Below, in pieces: positions 24,938 to 31,983 of a DNA stretch of 64,000 bases; the stretch's first letter is position 1, and every line of letters starts with the position of its first letter. Source of the DNA: BOG-224 sp963783505. GTDB taxonomy: Bacteria; Acidobacteriota; Terriglobia; Bryobacterales; Bryobacteraceae. Location: positions 197,615 to 261,614 of the forward strand of contig CAWAOP010000023.1 of assembly GCA_963783505.1 (NCBI GenBank). Reading direction: 5' to 3'. A program made the position numbers and the translations under genes. The notes under the pieces were generated by a model, which saw nothing but the letters and a program-made list of their open reading frames with translations, had not been told where the DNA came from and did not search any database.

Positions 24938-25311
24938 CTACATAAGCAAGATCACCTAAATCAATCGTCCTCCGATGGCGGGGCTCACCTCCACGTGCAA
25001 TGCCCCGCCCGGCCTCCCGCTCCAACGGCGCCATAACGGCGCTTAACCTGCATTTCTAATCGGCCATCAACCGAAATCCCGAAAAAACAGGCTAGCCCCG
25101 TTCGGCTTTGTATCAGGGCACGACTTGAGTCGTGCCGTTCCACATAACAATGTGTGGGCTTCAGCCCCTGTAATCGCTGCGGCGAAAGGGTGTTCTTGCC
25201 GCAGCGATTACAGGGGCTAAAGCCCTGTCTATTCCGCCCTCTGCGGCACGGCTGAAGCCGTGCCCCGATACAGCCCATAGCTGCTCAGCAAACGGCCGAT
25301 GAGAAATCCGC
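24938..25311. other. Convergent intergenic region with repeat hairpins (374 bp)
   Basis: No gene. It lies between galK (plus) and the anti-sigma-like gene (minus), so transcription converges here. Between 25117 and 25264 three hairpins occur, described separately. They have no T-runs, so classic intrinsic termination is not shown, but they are placed where a bidirectional stop would be expected. Confidence 0.7.
25117..25264. repeat. Cluster of three palindromic hairpins
   Basis: The central one has 28-base arms at 25156-25183 and 25198-25225, with a single mismatch and a 14-base loop; the arms include AGCCCCTGTAATCGCTGCGG. Flanking it are GGCACGACT-TG-AGTCGTGCC (25117-25136) and GGCACGGCT-GA-AGCCGTGCC (25245-25264), both perfect. 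The composite looks like an intergenic repeat of the BIME type. Confidence 0.9.
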
Positions 25312-26148
25312 TCAATGGCTCCGCTCAACTCGGAAGACGTAAGATTCGTGCGCCTGCCCGGCAGGGTCCGCATCCAGACTGAGGATGTAGTCACCAGGGG
25401 CCAATACAATTGCCGGAACGCCGGCTTCGACAAAGTCGTCCGCCGCTCCGCGCACTACCGTGCCGCTCCAGACCTCCTTCGCGGCGCTGGCGCTGAGCAC
25501 GGCCCGATAACGCTCGACCCGCTGCCCCGGTTCGAGATCCAGATGCAGACGGACCGTCATGAGGTCGTCGCTTTGCGGAGCGGGGAGAAGGATCGGTTGG
25601 ATCGCCGATCGCGATCCCCGCAGCACGTCCGGCAACAGCCGGAACGGCGGCAGCACGGGCGCGGCCGTCCGCGCCGCCGAATTCGCCGGGCCCGCGCCAC
25701 CGGCCGGTTTTGCGTGGCCGGCGCCCATGCGGCGAACCACGAACTCCAGATCCGCAACAAAGCCGAGGACCAGCGTAGCTGCCACCGCCAGCAAGACGCC
25801 CGATCTGTGCGCGTTCATCCAAAGCCATAGCGCCCGGAGAGGCCCGGCCCGGTTGGCGTCGGCGTTCGCTGTGGAGTCGCGAAGCCGGCCCGCCGCCAGG
25901 AAGAGTCCCGTCGCGAAGCGAAGCCGCTCGCGCCCGTCGGCCGTACTCAAATACTTCGCATCCACCGACTGGCGCTCCCGCTCCGTCAAGTCTCCGCCGG
26001 CGTAATCGCGGAAGATCTCGTCCTCGCACGCGGCCACCGCCTCAAAGTAGTCGTCGTCCGCGAAATACCGCTCCTCGACTTCCTGGCGGGCCTCCGGCGG
26101 CAGATTGCCGAGCAGGTAGGCTCGAATCAACGCGTAGTCAAGCTCCAC
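25312..26148 (-). CDS. Anti-sigma-like single-pass membrane protein
   Basis: 278 aa. The N-terminus ELDYALIRAYLLGNLPPEAR then EVEERYFADDDYFEAVAACE and DEIFRDYAGGDLTERER is typical of acidobacterial proteins encoded after ECF sigma genes. A transmembrane helix SGVLLAVAATLVLGFVADL lies near residues 117-135; the rest is a periplasmic beta-rich domain (LHLDLEPGQRVERYRAVL). The GTG at 26148 with GGGAG upstream is preferred over the ATG at 26208, which would add an atypical 20-residue leader. It follows the sigma gene by 63 bases. Role as sigma regulator is inferred from position and topology. Confidence 0.7.
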   Translation of the reverse strand: MELDYALIRAYLLGNLPPEARQEVEERYFADDDYFEAVAACEDEIFRDYAGGDLTERERQSVDAKYLSTADGRERLRFATGLFLAAGRLRDSTANADANRAGPLRALWLWMNAHRSGVLLAVAATLVLGFVADLEFVVRRMGAGHAKPAGGAGPANSAARTAAPVLPPFRLLPDVLRGSRSAIQPILLPAPQSDDLMTVRLHLDLEPGQRVERYRAVLSASAAKEVWSGTVVRGAADDFVEAGVPAIVLAPGDYILSLDADPAGQAHESYVFRVERSH

Positions 26149-26211
26149 AGACGCCGCTCCCGAACATGAGTGCCCGTTCTCCGCTCTCCATTTCAAACTG
26201 CATTTCAAATC

Positions 26212-26745
26212 TCAAACGCCCTCTTTCGGTCCTTTCCCCCGGCGCTCCGCAAGAGACCGCAATGACTTGACGATCCGATGCGCCCGGATTCGCAGGGCAT
26301 TTTCCGTAAGTCCCAAACGCACTGCCAACTCCTTACGGTCTTCCCCATGGTAAGCCACGATCAGAGCGCAATCGCGTGGCTCCAGCCGGCCCAGCAGTTC
26401 CTGAAGCAAGATACTTTCGTCGGCGGAAAAAGGCGCGGACTGAGTCTCTTCGGAGAGTTCCGTCGGGCTCGCGGAACTCGCGGCTTCCATCAGTACATAT
26501 CGGGCAATTCCGTAACAGTAAGCCCCTAACTTCTCCACCTCGACGCCCTCACGCCACTTCCGGTATGCCCGTTGGATGACTTCGTCGGCAAGGTCTTCGA
26601 GATCCAGACGCCCCCTCTGTCGGAAAAAACAAATCAACTTCCGGCGGAGCTGCAGGTAGCCTTTTTCCGCTTCGCGCGGATCGGCGTGAATCAGTTTGAG
26701 GAACTCGGAGTCCATGGGCGGCTCCGGCAAGGGTTTGGCCGCCAT
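26212..26745 (-). CDS. ECF-type RNA polymerase sigma factor
   Basis: 177 aa. Region 2 is seen as DLEDLADEVIQRAYRKWREG and region 4 as LLGRLEPRDCALIVAYH followed by the helix-turn-helix KELAVRLGLTENALRIRAHR. No sigma-70 region 1 or 3, as in ECF factors. Its ATG overlaps the stop of the CHAT gene (TGATG), so its translation depends on CHAT translation. It may direct transcription of this operon and other genes in answer to an envelope signal. Confidence 0.85.
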   Translation of the reverse strand: MAAKPLPEPPMDSEFLKLIHADPREAEKGYLQLRRKLICFFRQRGRLDLEDLADEVIQRAYRKWREGVEVEKLGAYCYGIARYVLMEAASSASPTELSEETQSAPFSADESILLQELLGRLEPRDCALIVAYHGEDRKELAVRLGLTENALRIRAHRIVKSLRSLAERRGKGPKEGV

Positions 26746-29700
26746 CACCGCCCCGCCTCGTTCAAGGTCAAGGGTCTCCATTCGCCTTCCAGAACAAACC
26801 CCGCCCAGTAGCTAGGGTCCCGCCACCGTGGCTCGCCATAGAGCGTCTTGCGGGCTTCTCGTAAAGCGGCCGCCGGAGCCAGGCCGTTCGAGACCAGGCG
26901 GCGATAGAACTCGCGCATGAACAGCGCCGTGCCCTCGTCGCTGATCTCCCAAAGGCTCACCAGAATCCGGCTGGCGCCGGCGAAAAAGAACGCGCGCGAA
27001 AGCCCCACCAGGCCGTCTCCACCGGCGCCTTTCCCCAGTCCGGTCTGGCACCCGCTAAGAACCGCCAACTGCACCGGAAGGTTCAAATCGTAGACCTCAT
27101 ACAGGCCTAGCATCCCATCTCTCGGCTTGCCGTTGGAGTCGGCTTCCGAAAAGTAGATACCCGACAGTTCGGGACGCGTATCGTCTATGGTGGCGTGGCT
27201 CGCGATGTGCAAGATGTCCGCGGTCCGAACTTGCGGCTGAGCCAGCGCCTGTTTGGACGCCGCAAAGCCGGTCAAGCGCGTGACGTTAGCGGCGCGGGCC
27301 GCGTCCTGGATCGAGTCCGCTTCCCGAACGGAAAACGGCAAGCTCGAAAGACTGGAAGTTCCTCGGGTGGGCTCCGGAAGGCGCGGATCCCCTTTGAAAA
27401 CCGGATCGGCGAAAACCGCCACTCGAAGCGCGCCGGGCGGGCGCTCGACGGGATGGCTGCGCAATGCGCCCAAGACCGATGCCGAAGGAACATTCACCAG
27501 TTCGTAGGCGATTCCCAATGGGGTCCCCGGTTCGCCGGGCGCCGGCAACACGGCGAAGGGCACATTGTGCAGGACTCCATCCGGCGCCAGCAGCAGACGT
27601 TTGCCGAGCAGCATCGGTGCGGCGTCCGCGAACAGAACCCGGCTCAACTCCGCCGCCGCCGAGCGGAAGCGGCGATCCTGCGCGGGCTGAGCCAACCTCG
27701 CCGCGCGAGCCCCCGCCAACGAAGCCACCTGGCGGGCCAGAGGCTCGATGCTCGACGCGCCCGGCAGATGAAAACACGCCAGCTCGCTTTTTGAAACCAC
27801 CCACAGATAGCTGCGCTCCGGGCCCAGGGCGAACTCAAGCAGGATTGTTTCCGAGTCCAGTACGTCGCGGATGCCTTCAAGCCCCAGCGGAGGCGCCTTG
27901 GCCACCGCCGCCTGCCGTGGGTTCCGCTCGGCCAGAACTCCCTCCAGCCGGTCATATTCCGTCTGGAGTTCTTCGACATCTTTCAGCAGCGCAGCCCGCT
28001 GGGCGGCGGCCTCCGGCGGGCTGGGGAGCTGCGCCAGTTGCTGGGACTTGAAGCCGATGGTTCGAACCACGCGCTGCTCGTCCGCCAGCCATTCTCCGGC
28101 GGTCCCGCTGAGGATATCGTGCCGCCGGGATGCCAAACCCTCCAGCAGGGAACGCGACCGCGATCGTTCTTCCAGCGCCAAAGCCTGCGCCGCCCCATCC
28201 CCGGAAGCGCCTTGATCGAGAGGCTGAAGCAAGAGATCGATCGCCTCCTGGTACGCCGGCTGCTTGGAAGTGAAATAGGAAGCGCGCAAGTCCGCCCCGG
28301 CCACGCGCACTCTCAATTCGTCGCCGATTTGAATCGCCCGCTCCAGGCTCGCTCGGGCGCCGGCCGTATCGCCGCGGCTTCTTTGAATGCGGGCGATCGC
28401 CACCAGCGTATCGGCCGAGTCGTCCAGCAACCGGGCCGAAAGACGGATCTGCAAGGCGGATTGAAACTGTTCGAGAGCCTCGTCCGTCCGTCCCAAGCCG
28501 GCCAGCGCGAGACCCGAAAAATGATCCGCCGAGGCCAGCCCCACGGCGCTGTGACCAGGCTGATAGATCTCCTGGGCTCGCGCCAGATGCTCCAGGCTGC
28601 CGTTCGGATCGCCCTGGCGGTAGAGCAATTGCCCCAGGTTATTTTCGATGTCGCCGCGCGCCGTGGCGTCCGGCGAGTCCTTCAGAAGCGCCGAAGCCTG
28701 CGTCAGGTACGGCATGGCTCCGGTCAGGTCCCCTTCGAGAGCGCGCAGCCGGCCGAGATTCATCAGCGCTTTGCCCCGGTCCGTCGGGCTCGCCGGCGGC
28801 GCCAAAAGCGGCAGCGCCCGCCGCAGATAATCCTCGGCTCTGACGTAATCGCCGAGCATGCGATAGGCCAGCGCAATGTTATTCAGCGCCAGGCCCTCCG
28901 ACGCCCGGCCCTTGCGCTTCATGCCCGGCAGGGCCGCGAGCAGACTGTCCAACGCCGGCTGGAACTCCCCGGTGCGAAGCCATAACATCCCCAGATTGTT
29001 TCTGACCGTGGCTTCGGAGAGCGGCTGGCCGATCCGCTCGAAGATCCGCAGGCTGCCATCCAGGCTCTCAAGAGCCGCCTCGGGCTCTCCCAAGCGGGAT
29101 GATGAGAGGGCGGAATCGGCCAGCGCCTCGGCTTGAGCGCGCAAATCGTCCGGCGGGCATTTCGCCAGCGCCTCGGCGTACGCGGCCCGCGCCGGAGCGT
29201 ACTGGCCGAGACCGTTCAGCGCATCGCCGAGCTTGATGAGCGTGAGAACCTCGGCCGAATTGTCGCCGAGGCGCCGAAACAGAGCCAACGCTTCGCGATT
29301 CGTTTCGACGGCTTGGCGCAAATCGGCGTCTTTTGCGCCGGCCGCAAGCTTCTTCGCCTCGGAAGCCGCCCGCTCGGCCCGGCCCCGCGTCTCAACCTCG
29401 GAAGGCGGCGCGCCCGCCGGCTCGAACAAGAGCGCGTAGCGGAGCGGATCGGGGGATTTTCCGACCGCGGAGACGCAGGCGCGAAAACCTCCCGAAACCG
29501 CCGGAACCAGCGTGGCGGTCTCCACGCCGTACTCCCACTCATCGATACGAATTAGCGAGCGGCCCGAAGGGTCCGAGATTTCCAGAGCGAGATCGCCGGA
29601 AACCTGGCTCAAGGAGAATCGAACGGGCGAGCCAAGACTCAGATGTACCGGGTAACATCGCGAGGCGGTAACAAGGGTTCCAGTGACCGAACGGCCGGGT

Positions 29701-29798
29701 AAGAGGGGAACCTCGGCGGCGGGCGCAGCGCCAAAACAGCCAAGAGCGCACAGCGGAAAGACAAGACTCGCGGCTCCAGCGGCCCCGGCGCGCCCCAT
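26745..29798 (-). CDS. Secreted PPC-TPR-CHAT domain protein
   Basis: About 1017 aa. The ATG at 29798 gives a signal peptide (AGAAGAASLVFPLCALG). Next comes a beta domain like bacterial pre-peptidase C-terminal modules (about residues 30-125), then many tetratricopeptide repeats (about 150-470), a coiled-coil stretch, and the CHAT caspase-like domain. The catalytic pair is visible: His in HIASHATIDD near residue 866 and Cys in LAVLSGCQTGLGKGAGGDG near residue 915. CHAT proteins are cysteine peptidases or their scaffolds. Linkage to an ECF sigma and an anti-sigma-like membrane protein suggests an export-linked sensing cascade (inference). Confidence 0.85.
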   Translation of the reverse strand: MGRAGAAGAASLVFPLCALGCFGAAPAAEVPLLPGRSVTGTLVTASRCYPVHLSLGSPVRFSLSQVSGDLALEISDPSGRSLIRIDEWEYGVETATLVPAVSGGFRACVSAVGKSPDPLRYALLFEPAGAPPSEVETRGRAERAASEAKKLAAGAKDADLRQAVETNREALALFRRLGDNSAEVLTLIKLGDALNGLGQYAPARAAYAEALAKCPPDDLRAQAEALADSALSSSRLGEPEAALESLDGSLRIFERIGQPLSEATVRNNLGMLWLRTGEFQPALDSLLAALPGMKRKGRASEGLALNNIALAYRMLGDYVRAEDYLRRALPLLAPPASPTDRGKALMNLGRLRALEGDLTGAMPYLTQASALLKDSPDATARGDIENNLGQLLYRQGDPNGSLEHLARAQEIYQPGHSAVGLASADHFSGLALAGLGRTDEALEQFQSALQIRLSARLLDDSADTLVAIARIQRSRGDTAGARASLERAIQIGDELRVRVAGADLRASYFTSKQPAYQEAIDLLLQPLDQGASGDGAAQALALEERSRSRSLLEGLASRRHDILSGTAGEWLADEQRVVRTIGFKSQQLAQLPSPPEAAAQRAALLKDVEELQTEYDRLEGVLAERNPRQAAVAKAPPLGLEGIRDVLDSETILLEFALGPERSYLWVVSKSELACFHLPGASSIEPLARQVASLAGARAARLAQPAQDRRFRSAAAELSRVLFADAAPMLLGKRLLLAPDGVLHNVPFAVLPAPGEPGTPLGIAYELVNVPSASVLGALRSHPVERPPGALRVAVFADPVFKGDPRLPEPTRGTSSLSSLPFSVREADSIQDAARAANVTRLTGFAASKQALAQPQVRTADILHIASHATIDDTRPELSGIYFSEADSNGKPRDGMLGLYEVYDLNLPVQLAVLSGCQTGLGKGAGGDGLVGLSRAFFFAGASRILVSLWEISDEGTALFMREFYRRLVSNGLAPAAALREARKTLYGEPRWRDPSYWAGFVLEGEWRPLTLNEAGR

Positions 29799-29810
29799 TA
29801 ATGTGCGATT

Positions 29811-30221
29811 GTAGCATCGCCCACTGTCCGCCACGGCGCGCGAGCGCTATTCGCCGGCCGGGTGCTCGCGTTCGACGAGAAGGCCGCCCTGGTCTGGGCG
29901 CGCCTGATGGCCGATGGCGTGGCGAAAGGCCGGCCCCGAAGCCCCCTCGGCATGGTCATCGCCGCAACCGCCGAAGCCAATCATTGCGTGGTGGTCACGG
30001 AAAACGAGAGAGATTTTTGGGGCATGAAGATAGTTAACCCCACGGGCGTGAGGAAAGGAGTGGCTCAAATGGTGGCGGGGAGGGCGCATCCCCCTGCCAA
30101 TGTGGCGGGACTTGCCCGAAGGGGGCATCTTGCCAGCGGGCTGGTTCAGTTTCTAGGAAACCCGTTCTTATCGTCTGCTGATTTTGGCCTTGACACCCCC
30201 TTATATTACGTCATACGCTAG
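29811..30221 (+). pseudogene. Remnant of a PIN-domain (VapC) toxin
   Basis: The frame reads ALFAGRVLAFDEKAALVWAR, then PRSPLGMVIAATAEANHCVV and VTENERDFWGMKIVNP, the C-terminal half of a FitB/VapC-type PIN protein. The N-terminal half with the first catalytic Asp is missing; the sequence runs straight into the upstream region of the CHAT gene. The Asp expected in PLDMLIAA is Gly here. After the natural end near 30048 the frame drifts on to 30221. No antitoxin gene is next to it. Confidence 0.75.
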
Positions 30222-30236
30222 AACGTGATACGTAAT
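30190..30236 (+). promoter_or_regulatory. Probable promoter with flanking palindrome before the TIGR03435 gene
   Basis: TTGACA at 30190-30195 and TACGCT at 30214-30219 are separated by 18 bases. Arms ATTACGT (30204-30210) and ACGTAAT (30230-30236) form an inverted repeat around the -10 element, suitable for a dimeric regulator. The expected transcript start is near 30226. Confidence 0.5.
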
Positions 30237-31085
30237 AGTTATTGGAGCCACATAACAACGAAACTGCCCCAGTCCAGATCCTCCTTCCGGAGAACTGCGC
30301 TAAATCGACTTGCAGGGACTACCATTGCGGGCTTCGCGGCGGTGATCACAGCCTCTGGCTGGCAGAAGACGCCGGCCGCGCCGTCTTTCGAAGTTGCCTC
30401 AGTCAAATTCGTCGGAACCAGCGGCGCGAGTGCTATTCGCATCGAACCGGGAAGACTCATATGTCCATTCATCACTCTTCAGAGGCTGGTTCAGGAGGCG
30501 TACCAGGTGCAGGCCTACCAAGTCTCCGGCGGTCCCCCATGGCTCAACGAGGATCGGTACTCGATCAACACCAAGGCTGATAGCCCGGCGAACCGAACCC
30601 AGTTGATGGCCATGTTGCGCACACTGCTGGCGGACCGATTCAAACTGTCGCTTCGTCGTGAGATGAGAGAAATCCCAGCCTATGCCCTTGTAGTCGGTAA
30701 GAACGGCCCGAGATTCCGAAGCGCAAGAGAGGGAGAGGCGGCCTCCATTGCCCCGATGCCGGACACCGTCCACTTTAGGGATGTAGCGAGCCTTGCTGGT
30801 TTCCTGTCCCAACGCTCCGACCGTCCCGTGATTGACGAGACCAAACTCGCCGGCGTTTTCGACATTGCGTTAGACATGAGGGGATTCGTACCGGCGGCGC
30901 CCGGTGGGGTGGCGCAAAATGGAGCCCCGGCCTCCGCTCCCGGCAGCCCAACCGCTGCTCAGCAGTTCGATGAGTTCGTGCTGGCTGCCGCGCAAGAGCA
31001 AACCGGCCTCAGGCTGGAATCTCGAAAAAAGGAGCGGGTCGAGGTGCTCGTCATTGACCGCGCCGAAAGGCCGAGCGGAAACTAG
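30225..31085 (+). CDS. TIGR03435 family protein (intact)
   Basis: About 286 aa if the GTG at 30225 is used; the true start is uncertain because that codon coincides with the expected transcription start. The family layout is complete: a hydrophobic leader (LAGTTIAGFAAVITASGW), FEVASVKFVG, LVQEAYQVQAYQVSGGPPWL, LRTLLADRFKLSLRREMREI, and a C-terminus with QTGLRLESRKKERVEVLVID. These proteins are probably exported; no biochemical function is known. Unlike the copy at 20028-21705 it has one domain and no frameshift. Confidence 0.8.
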   Translation: MIRNSYWSHITTKLPQSRSSFRRTALNRLAGTTIAGFAAVITASGWQKTPAAPSFEVASVKFVGTSGASAIRIEPGRLICPFITLQRLVQEAYQVQAYQVSGGPPWLNEDRYSINTKADSPANRTQLMAMLRTLLADRFKLSLRREMREIPAYALVVGKNGPRFRSAREGEAASIAPMPDTVHFRDVASLAGFLSQRSDRPVIDETKLAGVFDIALDMRGFVPAAPGGVAQNGAPASAPGSPTAAQQFDEFVLAAAQEQTGLRLESRKKERVEVLVIDRAERPSGN

Positions 31086-31149
31086 CCGTGGATGAAGTGA
31101 CGGACGCGCTTTCGCCCTCCCGCGAGCCGGACCGGGCCTGAGGATGCGT

Positions 31150-31165
31150 TATGATGGTGACATCA
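31150..31165 (+). promoter_or_regulatory. -10 element and small palindrome at the vapB start
   Basis: TATGAT at 31150-31155 matches the -10 consensus at five of six positions, and TGATG-GTGA-CATCA (31152-31165) is an inverted repeat that overlaps it. A good -35 box is not evident. With this -10, transcription would begin within a few bases of the vapB start codon. Confidence 0.45.
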
Positions 31166-31167
31166 TG

Positions 31168-31428
31168 ATGTCGCGAGCGCAGATTGCCCTTGACCCGGAG
31201 ACTCAGCGCCGGGCGCGCCGGCGCGCCGGCGATATGGGCGTGTCCCTCGCCGAATACGTCCGGCGCCTGGTGGCGCGCGATCTGGCCGCCCCGCAACGCG
31301 CGGCCAATCCGGCGGCGGTCTTCGACCTGGGCGCCTCCGCCGGCTCGGATATCGCGGCGAACAAGGACGCGATGCTCGCAGAAGCGTTCTCCTCGAACCG
31401 GCGCCAGCCTCGCCGGCGCACAGCATGA
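31168..31428 (+). CDS. vapB: VapB-type antitoxin
   Basis: About 86 aa. The N-terminus SRAQIALDPETQRRARRRAG then GVSLAEYVRRLVARDL is a ribbon-helix-helix DNA-binding domain; the C-terminal tail is the usual disordered toxin-binding part. In-frame ATG codons at 31144, 31165 and 31168 are possible; the last two fit the domain and the promoter. ATGA overlap with the toxin gene. It should bind the PIN toxin and repress the operon. Confidence 0.85.
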   Translation: MSRAQIALDPETQRRARRRAGDMGVSLAEYVRRLVARDLAAPQRAANPAAVFDLGASAGSDIAANKDAMLAEAFSSNRRQPRRRTA

Positions 31429-31838
31429 GCCTGTTTGTCGATACCTCTGTCTGGTACGCCGCGGCGGACATGTCGGAGGCTAGTAATCCGAGCGCGAAGG
31501 TGGTTCTCTCGGCGGGCGAGCCTTTGGTCACCACCGATCACGTTCTGGTCGAGACATGGACGCTCATACGGCACCGTCTGGGCCGACGGGCAGCGGAACG
31601 CTTTTGGGAGGCTCTGCGAGCCGGGGCCGCGGAGGTGGAGACCGTTGGTATCGCGGACCTGGATGCCGCCTGGGAGATCGGAAGGGCCTATCGTGACCAG
31701 GATTTTTCGATCGTCAACAGGACCAGCTTTGCCGTAATGCGGCGGCTCGGCATCGAGCGGGCCGCTTCCTTGGATGATGATTTCGCTATATTTCGCTTCG
31801 GACCAAATCGCCGCCAGGCGTTCACCGTGGTTCGTTGA
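31425..31838 (+). CDS. vapC: VapC-type PIN-domain toxin with Asn at a catalytic position
   Basis: 137 aa PIN domain. First acidic residue Asp6 in LFVDTSVWYA, Glu43 in LVETWTL, last acidic cluster SLDDDFAIF near residues 116-122. The third conserved Asp, found in relatives as S-x-x-D-x-TSFAVM, is Asn98 here (DFSIVNRTSFAVM), a change that one base (GAC to AAC) would make. PIN toxins cleave RNA with Mg ions held by these residues, so activity may be weak or lost. The rest of the protein is intact. Confidence 0.85.
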   Translation: MSLFVDTSVWYAAADMSEASNPSAKVVLSAGEPLVTTDHVLVETWTLIRHRLGRRAAERFWEALRAGAAEVETVGIADLDAAWEIGRAYRDQDFSIVNRTSFAVMRRLGIERAASLDDDFAIFRFGPNRRQAFTVVR

Positions 31839-31983
31839 GCGCTTCGCGCTGGTCGCTCCAGCCCCAAGTGGGAGCGGTTGCGCGGCAACTTGAATGAGGG
31901 GGTGTCGGGCCCTGAGATTCGACGCTGATGACAGACGACAGAAAGCGATAGTCTGTCCCACTGAATCCGTCGCTCCCCGCGAG

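Noticed and set aside
25156..25225. The long inverted repeat as a CRISPR repeat or array
   Set aside because: Only one pair of arms facing each other, no spacers of regular length, no cas genes in the window.
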